Of a stretch of DNA of 64,000 nucleotides, positions 35,203 to 47,520 are shown piece by piece. The stretch spans positions 12,245,955 to 12,309,954 of the forward strand of contig JARWKL010000012.1 of NCBI GenBank assembly GCA_029961685.1, written 5' to 3'. The notes under the pieces are model-generated. The model ran no database searches. It had not been told where the DNA came from and saw only the letters and a list, made by a program, of their open reading frames with translations. Position numbers and translations under genes: made by a program. This DNA comes from Aristolochia californica (Eukaryota; Streptophyta; Magnoliopsida; Piperales; Aristolochiaceae). The stretch's first letter is position 1, and each line of letters starts with the position of its first letter.

Positions 35203-35875
35203 GCTTGAAATATGTTAAAGATGCAAATGACCCATGGATCCAAAGCTTTTAAAGAGAATAACAAACGCTCATTAAATTCTTAATGAACGTGAAGTGGGAT
35301 ATTTACAAATATCAAACTAGCCATTATTTTGTCCGTTTACAAAAAGCTTACCTAACAATCATAGATGATTGTAAAGTGATTTATCATCCGTAATGGGCTA
35401 TATTTTTGTAAGAAATGATTTTCTGATTGGGAGTCAACACTCAGTTAAAAGTACCCCGCCTCCCCCTTTTTCCGACAATTGCAAAACCTGAGATATAAAA
35501 ACTAAAAAGAACTAAGATTGCCTAAGAATTACAGACACTCTTTGGAATTATCTCCCTCTACATTTGTGCACTGTGCGTCTCCATTTTAAATGTACACTTT
35601 TGTCTTAAATCAAAACTTTGAGTTTTCTCTCTCCCTTCATCCCGTAAACAAAAAAAGGTAAATAGATCACAGCAAAATGAAAATTTGTAAGTTTATGTAT
35701 GGAAAAAAGTTAAAACAATAAAAAATTTAAGTAAAGAAAATTTATTCACACACAAAAAATTAACACAAAACTTTTGTTATCCAAGTTTGGGAAATTCCAC
35801 TAGTTCAACCCTAATAGCTTGGAATTTTACAAGAAAGAGATTTCTTCTACACGTGTTTTAAAAATGGATATGCAA
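35203..35875 (+). repeat. Satellite unit 54, class C
   Basis: 673 bases. CCATGGATCC, GTGAAGTGGG and ATTTTCTGATTGG are private changes. The tail is C but ends GATTTCTTCTACACG. Confidence 0.9.
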
Positions 35876-36547
35876 GCTTGAAACATGTTAAAGATGCAAA
35901 TGACCTATGGATCCAAAGCTTTTAAAGAGAATAACATACCCTCATTAAATTCTTTAGTGAACGTGCGGTGGGATATTTACCCGAGTCAAACATGCCATTA
36001 TTTTGCCCCTTTGCAAAAAGCTGACCTAACAATCATAGATGATTGTAAAATGATTTTTCATTCGTATTGGGCTATATTATTGTAAGAAATGACTTACGGA
36101 TTGGGATTCAACACTCAATTAAAATTCCCCCGCCTCCCCCTTTTCCTGACGATTGCAAAACCTAAGATATAAAAATTGAAAAAAGCTTACAATCCTTAGA
36201 AATCACAGACACTCATTCGAATTATATCTCTCTACATTTGTGCATTGTGCATCTCCATTTTAGATGTACACTTTTTTCTTATATCAAACATTTGAGTTTT
36301 CGTCTCCCTTAATGCCGTAAACCAAAAAAGGTAAATAGATCACAACAAAATGAAAATTTTAGAGTTTATGTTTGGAAAAAAATTAAAACAATAACAAATG
36401 TAAGTAATGAAAATTTATTCACTCACCACAAATAAACAGAATATTTAGTTATCCAAGATTGGGAAATTCCACTAGTTCAACCCTAATAGCTTGGAATTTT
36501 ACAAGAAAGAGATTTCTTCTACACGTGTTTTAAAAACAGATATGCAT
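35876..36547 (+). repeat. Satellite unit 55, class A-prime
   Basis: 672 bases. The frame 35885-36085 is extended to 66 codons because CGTATTGGG replaces the CGTAACGGG stop. The middle and tail are A-prime. Confidence 0.9.
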
Positions 36548-37222
36548 GCTTGAAACATGTTAAAGATGCAAATGACCTATGGATCCAAAGCTTTTAAAGA
36601 GAATTACAAACGCTCATTAAATTCTGAAGTGAACGTGCCGCGGAATATTTACCCGAGTCAAACAAGCCATTATTTTGCCCGTTTGCAAAAAGTTGACCTA
36701 ACAATCATAGATGATTGTAAAGTGATTTTTCATTCGTAACGGGCTATACTATTGTAAGAAATGACTTACGGATAGGGAGTCAACACTCAATTAAAAATCC
36801 CCCGCCTCCCCCTTTTCCTGACGATTGCTAAACCTGAGAATTAAAAACACAAAAGAGTTCACAATCCTTAAAAATCACAGACACTCCTTGGAATTATATG
36901 TCTCTACATTTGTTCATTGTGCATCTCCATTTTAGATGTACTCTTTTTTCTTAAATCAATACTTTGAGTTTTCATTCTCCCTTCATCCCGTAAAAGAAAA
37001 AAAGGAAAATAGATCACAACAAAATGAAAATTTTAGAGTTTATGTGTTAAAAAAAATTAAAACAATAACAAATGTAAGTATAGAAAATTTATTCACACAC
37101 CACAAATGAACACAAAAGTTTAGTTTTCCATGTTTGGGAAATTCCACTAGTTCAACCCTAATTGCATGGAATTTTACAAGAAAGAGATTTCTTCTACACG
37201 TGTTTTAAAAATGGATATGCAA
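36548..37222 (+). repeat. Satellite unit 56, mosaic D head / B tail
   Basis: 675 bases. The head is D (frame 36557-36739 open; GTGCCGCGGAATA). The tail is B from about 36970 (CATCCCGTAAAAG, TATAGAAAATTT). Confidence 0.9.
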
Positions 37223-37895
37223 GCTTAAAACATGTTAAAGATGCAAATGACCTATGGATCCAAAGCTTTTAAAGAGAATAACAAACGCTTATTAATTTCT
37301 CTATGAACGTGCGGTGGGATATTTACCAGAATCAAACCAGCCAATATTTTGCCCGTTTACAAAAAGATTACATAACAATCATAGATGATTGTAAAGTGAT
37401 TTATCATCCGTAACGGGCTATATTTTTGTAAGAAATGACTTACGGATTCGGAGTCAACACTCAATTAAAAATCCCCCGCCTCTCTCTTTTCCTGACGATT
37501 GCAAAATCTGAGAACTAAAAACTGAAAAGAGCTCACAATCCTTAAAAATCACAGACACGCTTTGGAATTATATCTCTCTACATTTGTGCATTATGCATCT
37601 CCATTTTAGATGTACACTTTTTTCTTAAATCAAAACATTTAGTTTTAATTCTCCCTTCATCCCGTAAACCAAAAAAGACAAATAGATCACAACAAAATGA
37701 AAATTTTAGATTTTATGTGTGAAAACAATTAAAACAATAACAAAATGTAAGTATAGAAAATTTATTCACACACCACAAATGAACACAAAAGTTTTGTTTT
37801 ACAATTTTGGGAAATTCCACTTGTTCAACCCTAATTGCATGGAATTTTAAGAGAAAGAGATTTCTTCTACACGTGTTTTAAAAATGGATATGCAT
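37223..37895 (+). repeat. Satellite unit 57, mosaic C / D / B
   Basis: 673 bases. The C head switches to a D middle at about 37450-37470 (CTCAATTAAAAATCCCCCG, AACTAAAAACTGAAAAG) and to a B tail at about 37655. This is the most mixed unit of the right domain. Confidence 0.88.
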
Positions 37896-38566
37896 GCTTG
37901 AAACATGTTAAATATGCAAATGACCTATGGATCCAAAGCTTTTAAAGAGAATAACAAACGCTCATTAAATTCTCAATGAACGTGCAGTGGGATATTTACC
38001 AGAATCAAACTAGCCATTATTTTGCCCGTTTACAAAAAGCTTACCTAACAATCATAGACGATTGAAAAGTGATTTAACATCCGTAACGGGCTATATTGAT
38101 GTAAGAAATGACATACTGATTGGAATCAACACTCAGTTAAAAGCACCCCGCCTCCCCCTTTTCACGATAATTGCAAAACCTGAGATATAAAAACTAAAAA
38201 GAGCTAAGATTGCCTAAAAATTACAGACACTCTTTATAATTATCTCTCTCTACATTTGTGCACTGTGCGTTTCCATTTAAAATGTACACTTTTTTCTTAA
38301 ATCAAAACTTTGAGTTTTCTCTCTCCCTTCATCCCGTAAACAAGAAAAGGCAAATAGATCACAGGAAAATGAAAATTTTTGAGTTTATGTATGGAAAAAA
38401 TTTTAAACAATAACAAATGTAAGTAAAGAAAATTTATTCACACACCAAAAATTAACACAAAACTTTTGTTATCTAAGTTTGGGAAATTCCACTGGTTCAA
38501 CCCTAATAGCTTGGAATTTTACAAGAAAAAATATCTTCAACATGTTTTTTAAAAATGGATATGCAA
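37896..38566 (+). repeat. Satellite unit 58, class C
   Basis: 671 bases. Private changes CTCTTTATAATTATC and CCATTTAAAATGTAC (about 38229-38288) recur only inside unit 63 and identify this lineage as its donor. It shares C-C adjacency with unit 57. Confidence 0.92.
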
Positions 38567-39239
38567 GCTTGAAACATGTTAAAGATGCAAATGACTTATG
38601 GATCCAAAGCTTTTAAAGAGAATAACATACGCTCATTAAATTCTCTAGTGAACGTGCGGTGGGATATTTACCCGGGTAAAGCAAGCCATTATTTTGCCCG
38701 TTTGCAAAAAGCTGACCTAACAATCGTAGATGATTGTAAAGTGATTTTTCATTCGTAACGGGCTATATTATTGTAAGAAATGACTTACGGATTGGGAGTC
38801 AACACTCAATTAAAAATCCCCCACCTGCCCCGTTTCCCGACGATTGCATAACCTGAGATATAAAAACTGAACAGAGCTTACAATCCTTAAAAATCACAGA
38901 CACTCTTTGGAATTATATCTCTCTACATTTGTGCATTGTGCTTCTCCATTTTAGATGTACACTTTTTTCTTAAATCAAAACTTTGAGTTTTCGTTCTCCA
39001 TTCATGCCGTAAACAAAAGAAGGCAAATAGATCACCACAAAATGAAAATTTTAGAGTTTAGGTATGAAATTTTTTTTAAAAAACAACAAATAAAAGTAAT
39101 GAAAATTTACTCACACACCACAAATGGACACAAACTTTAGTTATCCACGATTGGGAAAATCTACTAGTTCAACCCTAATAGCTTGGAATTTTACAAGAAA
39201 GAGATTTCTTCTACACGTGTTTTAAAAATGGATATGCAT
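38567..39239 (+). repeat. Satellite unit 59, class A-prime (tetramer)
   Basis: 673 bases. The frame 38576-38758 is open. CCGGGTAAAGCAAGCC is private. A second frame at 38955-39140 is a low-complexity readthrough of the A-rich tail. Confidence 0.9.
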
Positions 39240-39912
39240 GCTTGAAACATGTTAAAGATGCAAATGTCCTAAGGATCCAAAGTTTTTAATCAGAATTACA
39301 AACGCTCATTAAATTCTGAAGTGAACGTGCGGCGGGATATTTACCCAAGTCAAATAAGCCATTATTTTGCCCGTTTGCAAAAAGCTGACCTAACAATCAT
39401 AGATGATTGTAAAGTGATTTTTCATTCGTAACGGGCTATATTATTGTAAGAAATGACTTACGGATTGGGAGTCAACACTCAATTAAAAATCCCCCGCCTC
39501 CCCCTTTTCCCGACGATTGCAAAACCTGAGAACTAAAAACTGAAAACAGCTCACAATCCTTAAAAATCACAGACACTCTTTGGAATTATATCTCTCTACA
39601 TTTGTGCATTGTGCATCTCCATTTTAGATGTACACTTTTTTATTAAATCAAAACTTTGAGTTTTCGTTCTCCCTTCATGCCGTAAACAAAAAAAGGTAAA
39701 TAGATCACAACAAAAAGAAAATTTTAGAGTTTATGTATGGAAAAAAATTAAAACAATAACAAATGTAAGTAATGAAAATTTATTCACACACCACAAATGA
39801 ACACAAAATTTAGTTATCCAAGATTGGGAAATTCTACTAGTTCAACCCTAATAGCTTGGAATTTTACAAGAAAGAAAATTCTTCTACACGTGTTTTAAAA
39901 ATGGATATGCAT
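39240..39912 (+). repeat. Satellite unit 60, class D (tetramer)
   Basis: 673 bases, D head to tail. TTTTTAATCAGAATTAC closes the frame. The tail end GAAAATTCTTCTACACG has lost the EcoRI-type site seen in left-domain A tails. Confidence 0.92.
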
Positions 39913-40586
39913 GCTTGAAACATGTTAATGATGCAAATGACCTATGGATCCAAAGCTTTTAATGAGAATAACCAACACTCATTAAATTCTGAAATGAACG
40001 TGCGGCGGGATATTTACCAGAGTCAAACAAGCCATTATTTTGCCCGTTTTCAAAAAGCTGAGCTAACAATCATAGATGGTTTTAATGTGATTTATCATGA
40101 ATAACGGGCTATATTTTTGTAAGAAATGATATACGGATTGGGAGTCAACAGTCAGTTAAAAATACCTCGCCTCCCCGTTTTCTCGACGATTGCAAAACCT
40201 GAGATATAAAAACTAAAAAGATCTTACAATCCCTAAAAATTACAAACACTCTTTGGAGTTATTTCTCCCTACATTTGTGCATTGTGCATCTCCATTTTAG
40301 ATGTACACTTTTTTCTTAAATCAAAACATTGAGTTTTCGCTATCCCTTCATCCCGTAAACCAAAAAAGGCAAATACATCAAAACAAAATGAAAATTTTAG
40401 AGTTTATGTGTGAAAAAAAATTAAAACAATAACAAATGTAAGTATAGAAAATTTATTCACACACCCAAAATGAACACAAAAGTTTTGTTTTCCAAGTTTG
40501 AGAAATTCCACTAGTTCAACCCTAATTGCATGGAATTTTACAAGAAAGAGATTTCTTCTACACGTGTTTTAAAAATGGATATGCAT
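39913..40586 (+). repeat. Satellite unit 61, class B (tetramer)
   Basis: 674 bases. The frame 39922-40104 is open. It carries GTTTTCTCGACG, a B sub-lineage marker also found in units 73, 76, 82 and 84. Confidence 0.92.
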
Positions 40587-41257
40587 GCTTGAAACATGTT
40601 AAAGATGCAAATGACCTATGGATCCAAAGTTTTTAAAGAGAATAACACACGCTCATTAATTCTCAATGAACGTGCGGTGGGATATTTACTAGAATCAAAC
40701 TAGCCATTATTTTGCCCGTTCACAAAAAGCTTGCCTAACAATCATAGATGATTATAAAGTGATTTATCATCCGTAAGGGGCTATATTTTTGTAAGAAATA
40801 ACTTACGGATTGGGAGTCAAAACTCAGCTAAAAGCACCCCGCCTCCCCCTTTTCCCGATGATTGAGAAACTTGAGATATAAAAACTAAAAAGAGCTTAAA
40901 TTCCCTACAAATTACAGACACTCATTGGAAATATCTCTCTCTACATTTGTGCACTGTGTGTCTTCATTTTAGATGTACACCTTTTTCTTAAATCTAAAGT
41001 TTGAGTTTTCTATCTCCCTTCATCCGGTAAAAAAAAAGGGCAAATAGATCACAGCAAAATGAAAATTATTGAGTTTATGTTTGGAAAAAATAGAAAACAA
41101 TAACAAATGTAAGTAAAGAAAATTTATTCACACACCAAAAATTAACACAAAACTTTAGTTATCCAAGTTTGGGAAATTCCACTAGTTCAACCCTAATAGC
41201 TTGGAATTTTACAAGAAAGAGATTTGTTCCACACGTGTTTTAAAAATGGATATGCAA
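40587..41257 (+). repeat. Satellite unit 62, class C (tetramer)
   Basis: 671 bases, C throughout, ending GATTTGTTCCACACG. It completes A-D-B-C (38567-41257). Confidence 0.92.
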
Positions 41258-42031
41258 GCTTGAAACATGTTAAAGATGCAAATGACCTATGGATCCAAAG
41301 CTTTTAAAGAGAATAACATACGCTCATTAAATTATCTAGTGAACGTACCCGAGTCAAACAAGCCATTATTTTGCCCGTTTGCAAAAAGCTGACCTAACAA
41401 TTATAGATGATTGTAAAGTGATTTTTCATTCATAACGGGCTATATTATTGTAAGAAATGACTTACGGATTGGGAGTCAACACTCAATTAAAAATCCCCCG
41501 CCTCCCCCTTTTCCCGACGATTGCAAAACCTGAGAACTAAAAAAATGAAAAGAGCTCACATTCCTGAAAAATCACAGACACTCTTTGGAATTATATCTCT
41601 CTACATTTGTGCATTGTGCATCTCCATTTTAGATGTACAGTTTTTTATTAAATCAAAACTTTGAGTTTACGTTCTCTCTAAAAATTACAGACACTCTTTA
41701 TAATTATCTCTCTCTACATTTGTGCACTGTGCGTCTCCATTTAAAATGTACACTTTTTTCTTAAATCAAAACTTTGAGTTTTCTCTCTCCCTTCATCCCG
41801 TAAACAACAAAAGGCAAATAGATCACAGCAAAATGAAAATTTTTTAGTTTATGTTTGGAAAAAATTTAAAACAATAACAAATGTAAGTAAAGAAAATTTA
41901 TTCACACACCAAAAATTAACACAAAACTTTTGTTATCCAAGTTTTTGAAATTCCACTAGTTCAACCCTAAAAGCTTGGAATTTTACAAGAAAGAGATTTG
42001 TTCCACACGTGTTTTTAAAATGGATATGCAA
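41258..42031 (+). repeat. Satellite unit 63, A head and middle fused to a second C middle and tail
   Basis: 774 bases. A sequence runs to GTTCTCT (41677) and then restarts about 100 bases earlier in the unit as class C (CTAAAAATTACAGACACTCT from 41678). The C part has the private changes of unit 58, 3,464 bases upstream. A 17-base loss near 41345 (GTGAACGTACCCGAG) also removes GCGGTGGGATATTT. Confidence 0.93.
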
Positions 42032-42187
42032 GCTTGAAACATGTCAAAGATGCAAATGACCTAGGGATCCAAAGCTTTTAAAGAGAATAACATACGCTCA
42101 TTAAATTCTCTAGTGAATGTGTTGTGGGATATTTACCCGAGTCAAACAAGCCATTCTTCTCCATGTGTTTTAAAAATGGATATGCAT
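42032..42187 (+). repeat. Satellite unit 64, truncated A head
   Basis: 156 bases. The A head up to CAAGCCATT (about 42154) is joined to CTTCTCCATGTGTTTTAAAA of a tail. About 518 bases are lost, with little (2-3 base) microhomology. Confidence 0.92.
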
Positions 42188-42860
42188 GCTTGAAACATGT
42201 TAAAGATGCAAATGACCTGTGGATCCAATGCTTTTAATGAGAATTACTATCGCTCATTAAATTCTGAAGTGAACGTGCGGCGGGATATTTACCCGAGTCA
42301 AACAAGCCATTATTTTGCCCGTTTGCAAAAAGCTGACCTCACAATCATAGATGATTGTAAAGTGATTTTTCATTTGTAACGGGCTATATTATTGTAAGAA
42401 ATGACTTACGGATTGGGAGTCAACACTCAATTAAAAATCCCCCGCCTCCCCCTTTTCCCAACGATTGCAAAACCTGAGAACTAAAAACTGAAAAGATCTC
42501 AAAATCCAGAAAAATCACAGACACTCTTTGGAATTATATCTCTCCACATTTGTGCATTGTGCATCTCCATTTTAGGTGTACACTTTTTTATTAAATCAAA
42601 ACTTTTATTTTTCGTTCTCCCTTCATGCCGTAAACAAAAAAAGGTAAATAGATCACAAAAAAATGTAAATTTTAGAGTTTATGTATGGAAAAATATTAAC
42701 ACAATAAAAAATGTAAGTAATGAAAATTTATTCACACACCACAAATGAACACAAAATTTAGTTATCCAAGATTGGGAAATTCGACTAGTTCAACCCTAAT
42801 AGCTTGGAATTTTACAAGAAAGAAAATTCTTCTACACGGGTTTTAAAAAAGGATATGCAT
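42188..42860 (+). repeat. Satellite unit 65, class D
   Basis: 673 bases. The frame 42197-42379 is open. The anchor region has CCTGTGGATCCAATGC. The tail TTCGACTAGTTC and GAAAATTCTTC is shared with units 69 and 75. Confidence 0.92.
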
Positions 42861-43494
42861 GCTTGAAATATGTTAAAGATGCAAACGACCTATGGATCCA
42901 AAGCTTTTAATGAGAATAACAAACACCCGAGTCAAATAAGCCATTATTTTGCTCGCTTCCAAAAAGCTGACCTAACAATCATAGATGATTGTAATGTGAT
43001 TTATCATGAGTAACGGGCTATATTTTTGTAAGAAATGACATACGGATTGGGAGTCAACAGTCAGTTAAAAATACCCCGCCTCCCCGTTTTCCCGACGATT
43101 GCAAAACCTGAGATATAAAAACTAAAAAGATCTTACAATCCCTAAAAATTACAAACACTCTTTGGAATTATCTCTCCCTACATTTGTGCATTGTGCATCT
43201 CCATTTTAGATGTACACTTTTTTCTTAAATCAAAACTTTGAGTTTTCGCTCTCCCTTCATCCCGTAAACCAAAAAAGGCAAATAGATCACTACAAAATGA
43301 AAATTTTAGAGTTTATGTGTGAAAAAAAAATTAAAACAATAACAAATGTAAGTATAGAAAATTTATTCACACACCACAAATGAACACAAGTTTTGTTTTC
43401 CAAGTTTGGGAAATTCCACTAGATCAACCCTAATTGCATGGAATTTTACAAGAAAGAGATTTCTTCTACACGTGCTTTAAAAATGGATATGCAT
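42861..43494 (+). repeat. Satellite unit 66, class B with 39-base deletion
   Basis: 634 bases. AACAAACACCCGAGTC at about 42921 lacks the head segment with GAAGTGAACGTGCGGCGGG. AATAAGCC and GCTCGCTTCC recur in unit 79. Confidence 0.92.
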
Positions 43495-44167
43495 GCTTGA
43501 AACATGTTAAAGATGCAAATGACCTATGGATCCAAAGCTTTAAAGAGAATAAAAAATGCTTATTAAATTTTCAAAGAACGTGCGGTGGGATATTTACCAG
43601 AATCAAACTAACCATTATTTTGCCAGTTTACAAAAAGCGTACCTAACAATCATAGATGATTGTAAAGTGATTTATCATCCGTAACGGGCTATATTTTTGT
43701 AAGAAATGACTTACAGATTGGGAGTCAACACTTAGTTAAAAACACCCAGCCTCCCCCTTTTCCCGACGATTGCAAAACCTAAGATATAAAAACTAAAAAG
43801 AGCTTAAATTCCCTAAAAATTACAGACAATCTTTGGAATTATCTCTCTCTACATTTGTGCACTGTGCGTCTCCATTTTAAATGTACACTTTTTTCTTAAA
43901 TCAAAACTTTGAGTTTTCTCTCACAATTCATCCCGTAAACAAAAAAAAGGCCAATAGATCACAACAAATTAAAAATTTTTGAGTTTATGTATGGAAAAAA
44001 TTTAAAACAATAACAAATGTAAGTAAAGAAAAATTTTTCACACACAAAAAATTAACACAAATTTTTTTTTATCCAAGTTTGGGAAATTCCACTAGTTCAA
44101 CCCTCATAGCTTGGAATTTTACAAGAAAGAGATTTCTTCTACACCTGTTTTAAAAATGGATATGCAA
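43495..44167 (+). repeat. Satellite unit 67, class C (duplicon copy 1)
   Basis: 673 bases. GCTTATTAAATTTTCAA, CACAATTCATCCC and GGCCAATAGATCAC relate it to unit 77, 6,704 bases downstream. Confidence 0.9.
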
Positions 44168-44840
44168 GCTTGAAACATGTTAAAGATGCAAATGACCTAT
44201 GCATCCATAGCTTTTAAAGAGAATAACATACGCTCATTAAATTCTCTAGTGAACGTGCGGTGGGATATTTACCCGAGTCAAATAAGCTATTATTTTGCCC
44301 GTTTGGAAAAAGCTGACCTAACAATCATAGATGATTGTAAAGTGATTTTTTATTCTTAACAGGCTATATTATTGTAAGAAATGACTTACGGATGGGGAGT
44401 CAACACACAATTAAAGATCCCCTGCCTCCCCCTATTCCCGACGATTGTAAAACCTGAGATATAAAAACTGAAAAGAGCTTACAATCCTAAAAAATCACGG
44501 ACACTCTTTGGAATTATATCTCTCTACATTTGTGCATTCTGCATCACCATTTTAGATGTACACTTTTTTCTCAAATCAAAACTTTGAGTTTTCGTTCTCC
44601 CTTCATGCCGTAAACGAAAAAAGGTAAATAGATCACAACAAAATATAAATTTTAGAGTTTATGTATGGAAAAAAATTAAAACAATAACAAATGTAATTAA
44701 TGAAAATTTATTCACACACCACAAATGAGCACAAAATTTAGTTAACCAAGATTGGGAAATTCCACTAGTTCAACCATAATAGCTTGGAATTTTACAAGAT
44801 AGAGAATTCCTCTACACGTGTTTCAAAAATGGAAATGCAT
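44168..44840 (+). repeat. Satellite unit 68, class A-prime (duplicon copy 1)
   Basis: 673 bases. GCATCC replaces GGATCC. The frame 44177-44359 is open. AATGTAATTAATG, GAGCACAAAATTTAG and CAACCATAATAGC recur in unit 78. Confidence 0.9.
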
Positions 44841-45511
44841 GCATGAAACTGTTGAAGATGCAAACGACCTATGGATCCAAAGCTTTTAATGAGAATAACA
44901 AACACTCATTAAATTCTGAAGTGAACGTGCGGCGGGATATTTACCCGAGTCAAACAAGCCATTATTTTGCCCGTTTGCAAAAAGCTGACTTCACAATCAT
45001 AGTTGATTGTAAAGTGATTTTTCATTCGTAACGGGCTATATTATTGTAAGAAATGACTTACGGATTGGGAGTCAACACTCAATTAAAAATCCCCCACCTC
45101 CCCCTTTTCCCGATGATTGCAAACCCTGAGAACTAAAAACTGAAAAGAGCTCAAAATCCATAAAAATCACAGACATTCTTTGGAATTATATCTCTCCACA
45201 TTTGTGCATTGTGCATCTCCATTTAAGGTGTACACCTTTTTATTAAATTAAACTTTGATTTTTCGTTCTCCCTTCATGCCGTAAACAAAAAAAGGTAAAT
45301 AGATCACAAAAAAATGTAAATTTTAGAGTTTATGTATGGAAAAAAATTAAAACAATAACAAATGTAAGTAATGAAAATTTATTCACACACCACAAATGAA
45401 CACAAAATTTAGTTATCCAAGATTGGGAAATTCGACTAGTTCAACCCTAATAGCTTGGAATTTTACAAGAAAGAAAATTCTTCTACACGTGTTTTAAAAA
45501 TGGATATGCAT
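44841..45511 (+). repeat. Satellite unit 69, mosaic B head / D body (duplicon copy 1)
   Basis: 671 bases. The anchor GCATGAAACTG is shared in form with unit 79. The B head carries D-type GTAAAGTGATTTTTCATTCG and a D tail. The frame 44843-45031 is open. Confidence 0.9.
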
Positions 45512-46177
45512 GCTTGAAACATGTTAAAGATGCAAATGACCTATGGATCCAAAGCTTTTAATGAGAATAACAAACACTGCTTAAATTGTGAAGTGAACGT
45601 GCGGCGGGATTTTTACCCGAGTTAAACAAGCCAATTATTTTGCCCGTTTGCAAAAAGTTGACCTAGCAATCATAGATGATTGTAATGTGATTTATCATGA
45701 GTAACGGGCTATATTTTTGTAAGAAATGACGTACGGATTGGGAGTCAACAGTCAGTTAAAAATACCCCGCCTCCCCGTTTTCCCGACGATTGCAAAACCT
45801 GAGATATAAAAACTAAAAAGATCTTACAATCCCTAAAAATTACAGACACTCTTTGGAATTATCTCTCCCTACATTTGTGCATCTCCATTTTAGATGTACA
45901 CTTTTTTCTTAAATCAAAACTTTGAGTTTTCGCTCTCCCTTCATCCTGTAAACCAAAAAAGGCAAATAGATCGTAACAAAATGAATATTTTAGAGTTTAT
46001 GTGAGAAAAAAATTAAAACAATAACAAATGTAAGTATAGAAATTTTATTCACACACCACAAATGAACACAAAAGTTTTGTTTTCCAAGTTTGGGAAATTC
46101 CTCTAGTTCAACCCAATTGCATGGAATTTTACAAGAAAGAGATTTCTTCTACATGTGTTTTAAAAATAGATATGCAT
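45512..46177 (+). repeat. Satellite unit 70, class B (duplicon copy 1)
   Basis: 666 bases. ACATTTGTGCATCTCC at about 45870 has lost one GTGCATT copy, as in unit 79. AAATTGTGAAGTG and GTTGACCTAGC link its head to unit 76. Confidence 0.92.
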
Positions 46178-46849
46178 GCTTGAAACATGTTAAAGATGCA
46201 AATGACCTATGGATCCAAAGCGTTTAAAGAGAATAACAAATGCTCATTAAATTCTCAATGAACGTGCGGTGGGATATTTACTAGAATCAAACTAGCCATT
46301 ATTTTTCCCATTTACAAAAAGCTTACCTAACAATCATAGATGATTGTAAAGTGATTTATCATCCGTAACGAGCTATATTTTTTTAAGATATGACTTATGG
46401 ATTGGGAGTCAACACTCAGTTAAGAATACTCCGCCTCCCCGTTTTCCCGATGATTGCAAAACCTGAGATATAAAAACTAAAAAGATCTTAAAATCCCTAA
46501 AAATTACAAACACTCTGTGGAATTATCTCTCCCTACATTTGTGCATTGTGCATCTCCATTTTAGATGTACACTTTTTTCTTAAATCAAAACATTGAGTTT
46601 TCTTTCTCCGTTCATCCCATAAACCAAAAAAGGCAAATCGATCACAACAAAATGAAAATTTTAGAGTTTATGTGTGAAAAAAATAAAAACAATAACAAAT
46701 TTAAGTATAGAAAATTTATTCACACACCACAAATGAACACAAAAGTTTTGTTTTCCAAGTTTGGCAAATTCCACTAGTTCAACCCTTATTGCTTTTAATT
46801 TTACAAGATAGAGATTTGTTCTACACGTGTTTTAAAAATAGATATGCAT
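46178..46849 (+). repeat. Satellite unit 71, mosaic C head / B body (duplicon copy 1)
   Basis: 672 bases. The C head switches to B after AACACTCAGTTAAG (about 46423: AATACTCCGCCTCCCCG). It is nearly identical to unit 80. A 70-codon frame at 46565-46777 reads the A-rich tail and is not a gene candidate. Confidence 0.92.
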
Positions 46850-47520
46850 GCTTGAAACATGTTAAAGATGCTAATGACTTATGGATCCGTAGCTTTTAAA
46901 GAGAATAAAAAACGCTAATTAAATTCTCAATGAAAGTACGGTGGGATATTTACAAGAACAAACTAGCCATTACTTTGCACGTTTACAAAAAGCTTACCTA
47001 ACAATCATAGATGATTGTAAAGTGATTTATCATCCGCAACGGGCTATATTTTTGTAAGAAATGACTTACGGATTGGGAGTCAACACTCAGTTAAAAACAC
47101 CCCGCCTCCCCCTTTTCCTGACGATTGCAAAACCAGAGATATAAAAAATATAAAGAGCTTACAATCCTTAAAAATCACAGACACTCTTTGGAATTATCTC
47201 TCTCTAAATTTGTGCATTGTGCATCTCCATTTTAAATGTACGCTTTTTTCTTAAATCAAAACTTTGAGTTTTCATTCTCCCTTCATGCCGTAAACAAAAC
47301 AAGGCAAATAGATCACAACAAAATGAAACTTTTAGGGTTTAGGAATGGAAAAAACGTAAAACAAAAACAAATGTAAGTAATGAAAATTTACTCACACACC
47401 ACAAATGGACACAAAATTAAGTTATCCAAGATTGGGAAATTCCACTAGTCCAACCCAAATAGCTTGGAATTTTACAAGAAAGAGATTTCTTCTACATGTG
47501 TTTTAAAAATGGATATGCAT
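46850..47520 (+). repeat. Satellite unit 72, mosaic C head / A-prime body (duplicon copy 1)
   Basis: 671 bases. Private changes GGATCCGTAGC, GAAAGTACGG, CATCCGCAACGG, TTAGGGTTTAGGAATGG and ACGTAAAACAAAAAC are matched in unit 81 (which has GGATCTGTAGC). Confidence 0.92.

Larger units (their letters stand above)
38214..41677 (+). repeat. 3,464-base duplicated segment with ends out of unit register, copy 1
   Basis: It begins inside the C unit 58 (CTAAAAATTACAGACACTCT) and ends inside the A unit 63 (ACGTTCTCT). The sequence resuming at 41678 is the same point of a unit-58-like C, so the duplication length is five units plus about 100 bases. Confidence 0.85.

Noticed and set aside
41258..42187. 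Assembly error as explanation of units 63 and 64
   Set aside because: It cannot be excluded without reads, but the joined pieces carry donor-specific changes and a coherent downstream order (C, A, D, B, C), which fits a real rearrangement. It is kept as a finding with read checks requested.
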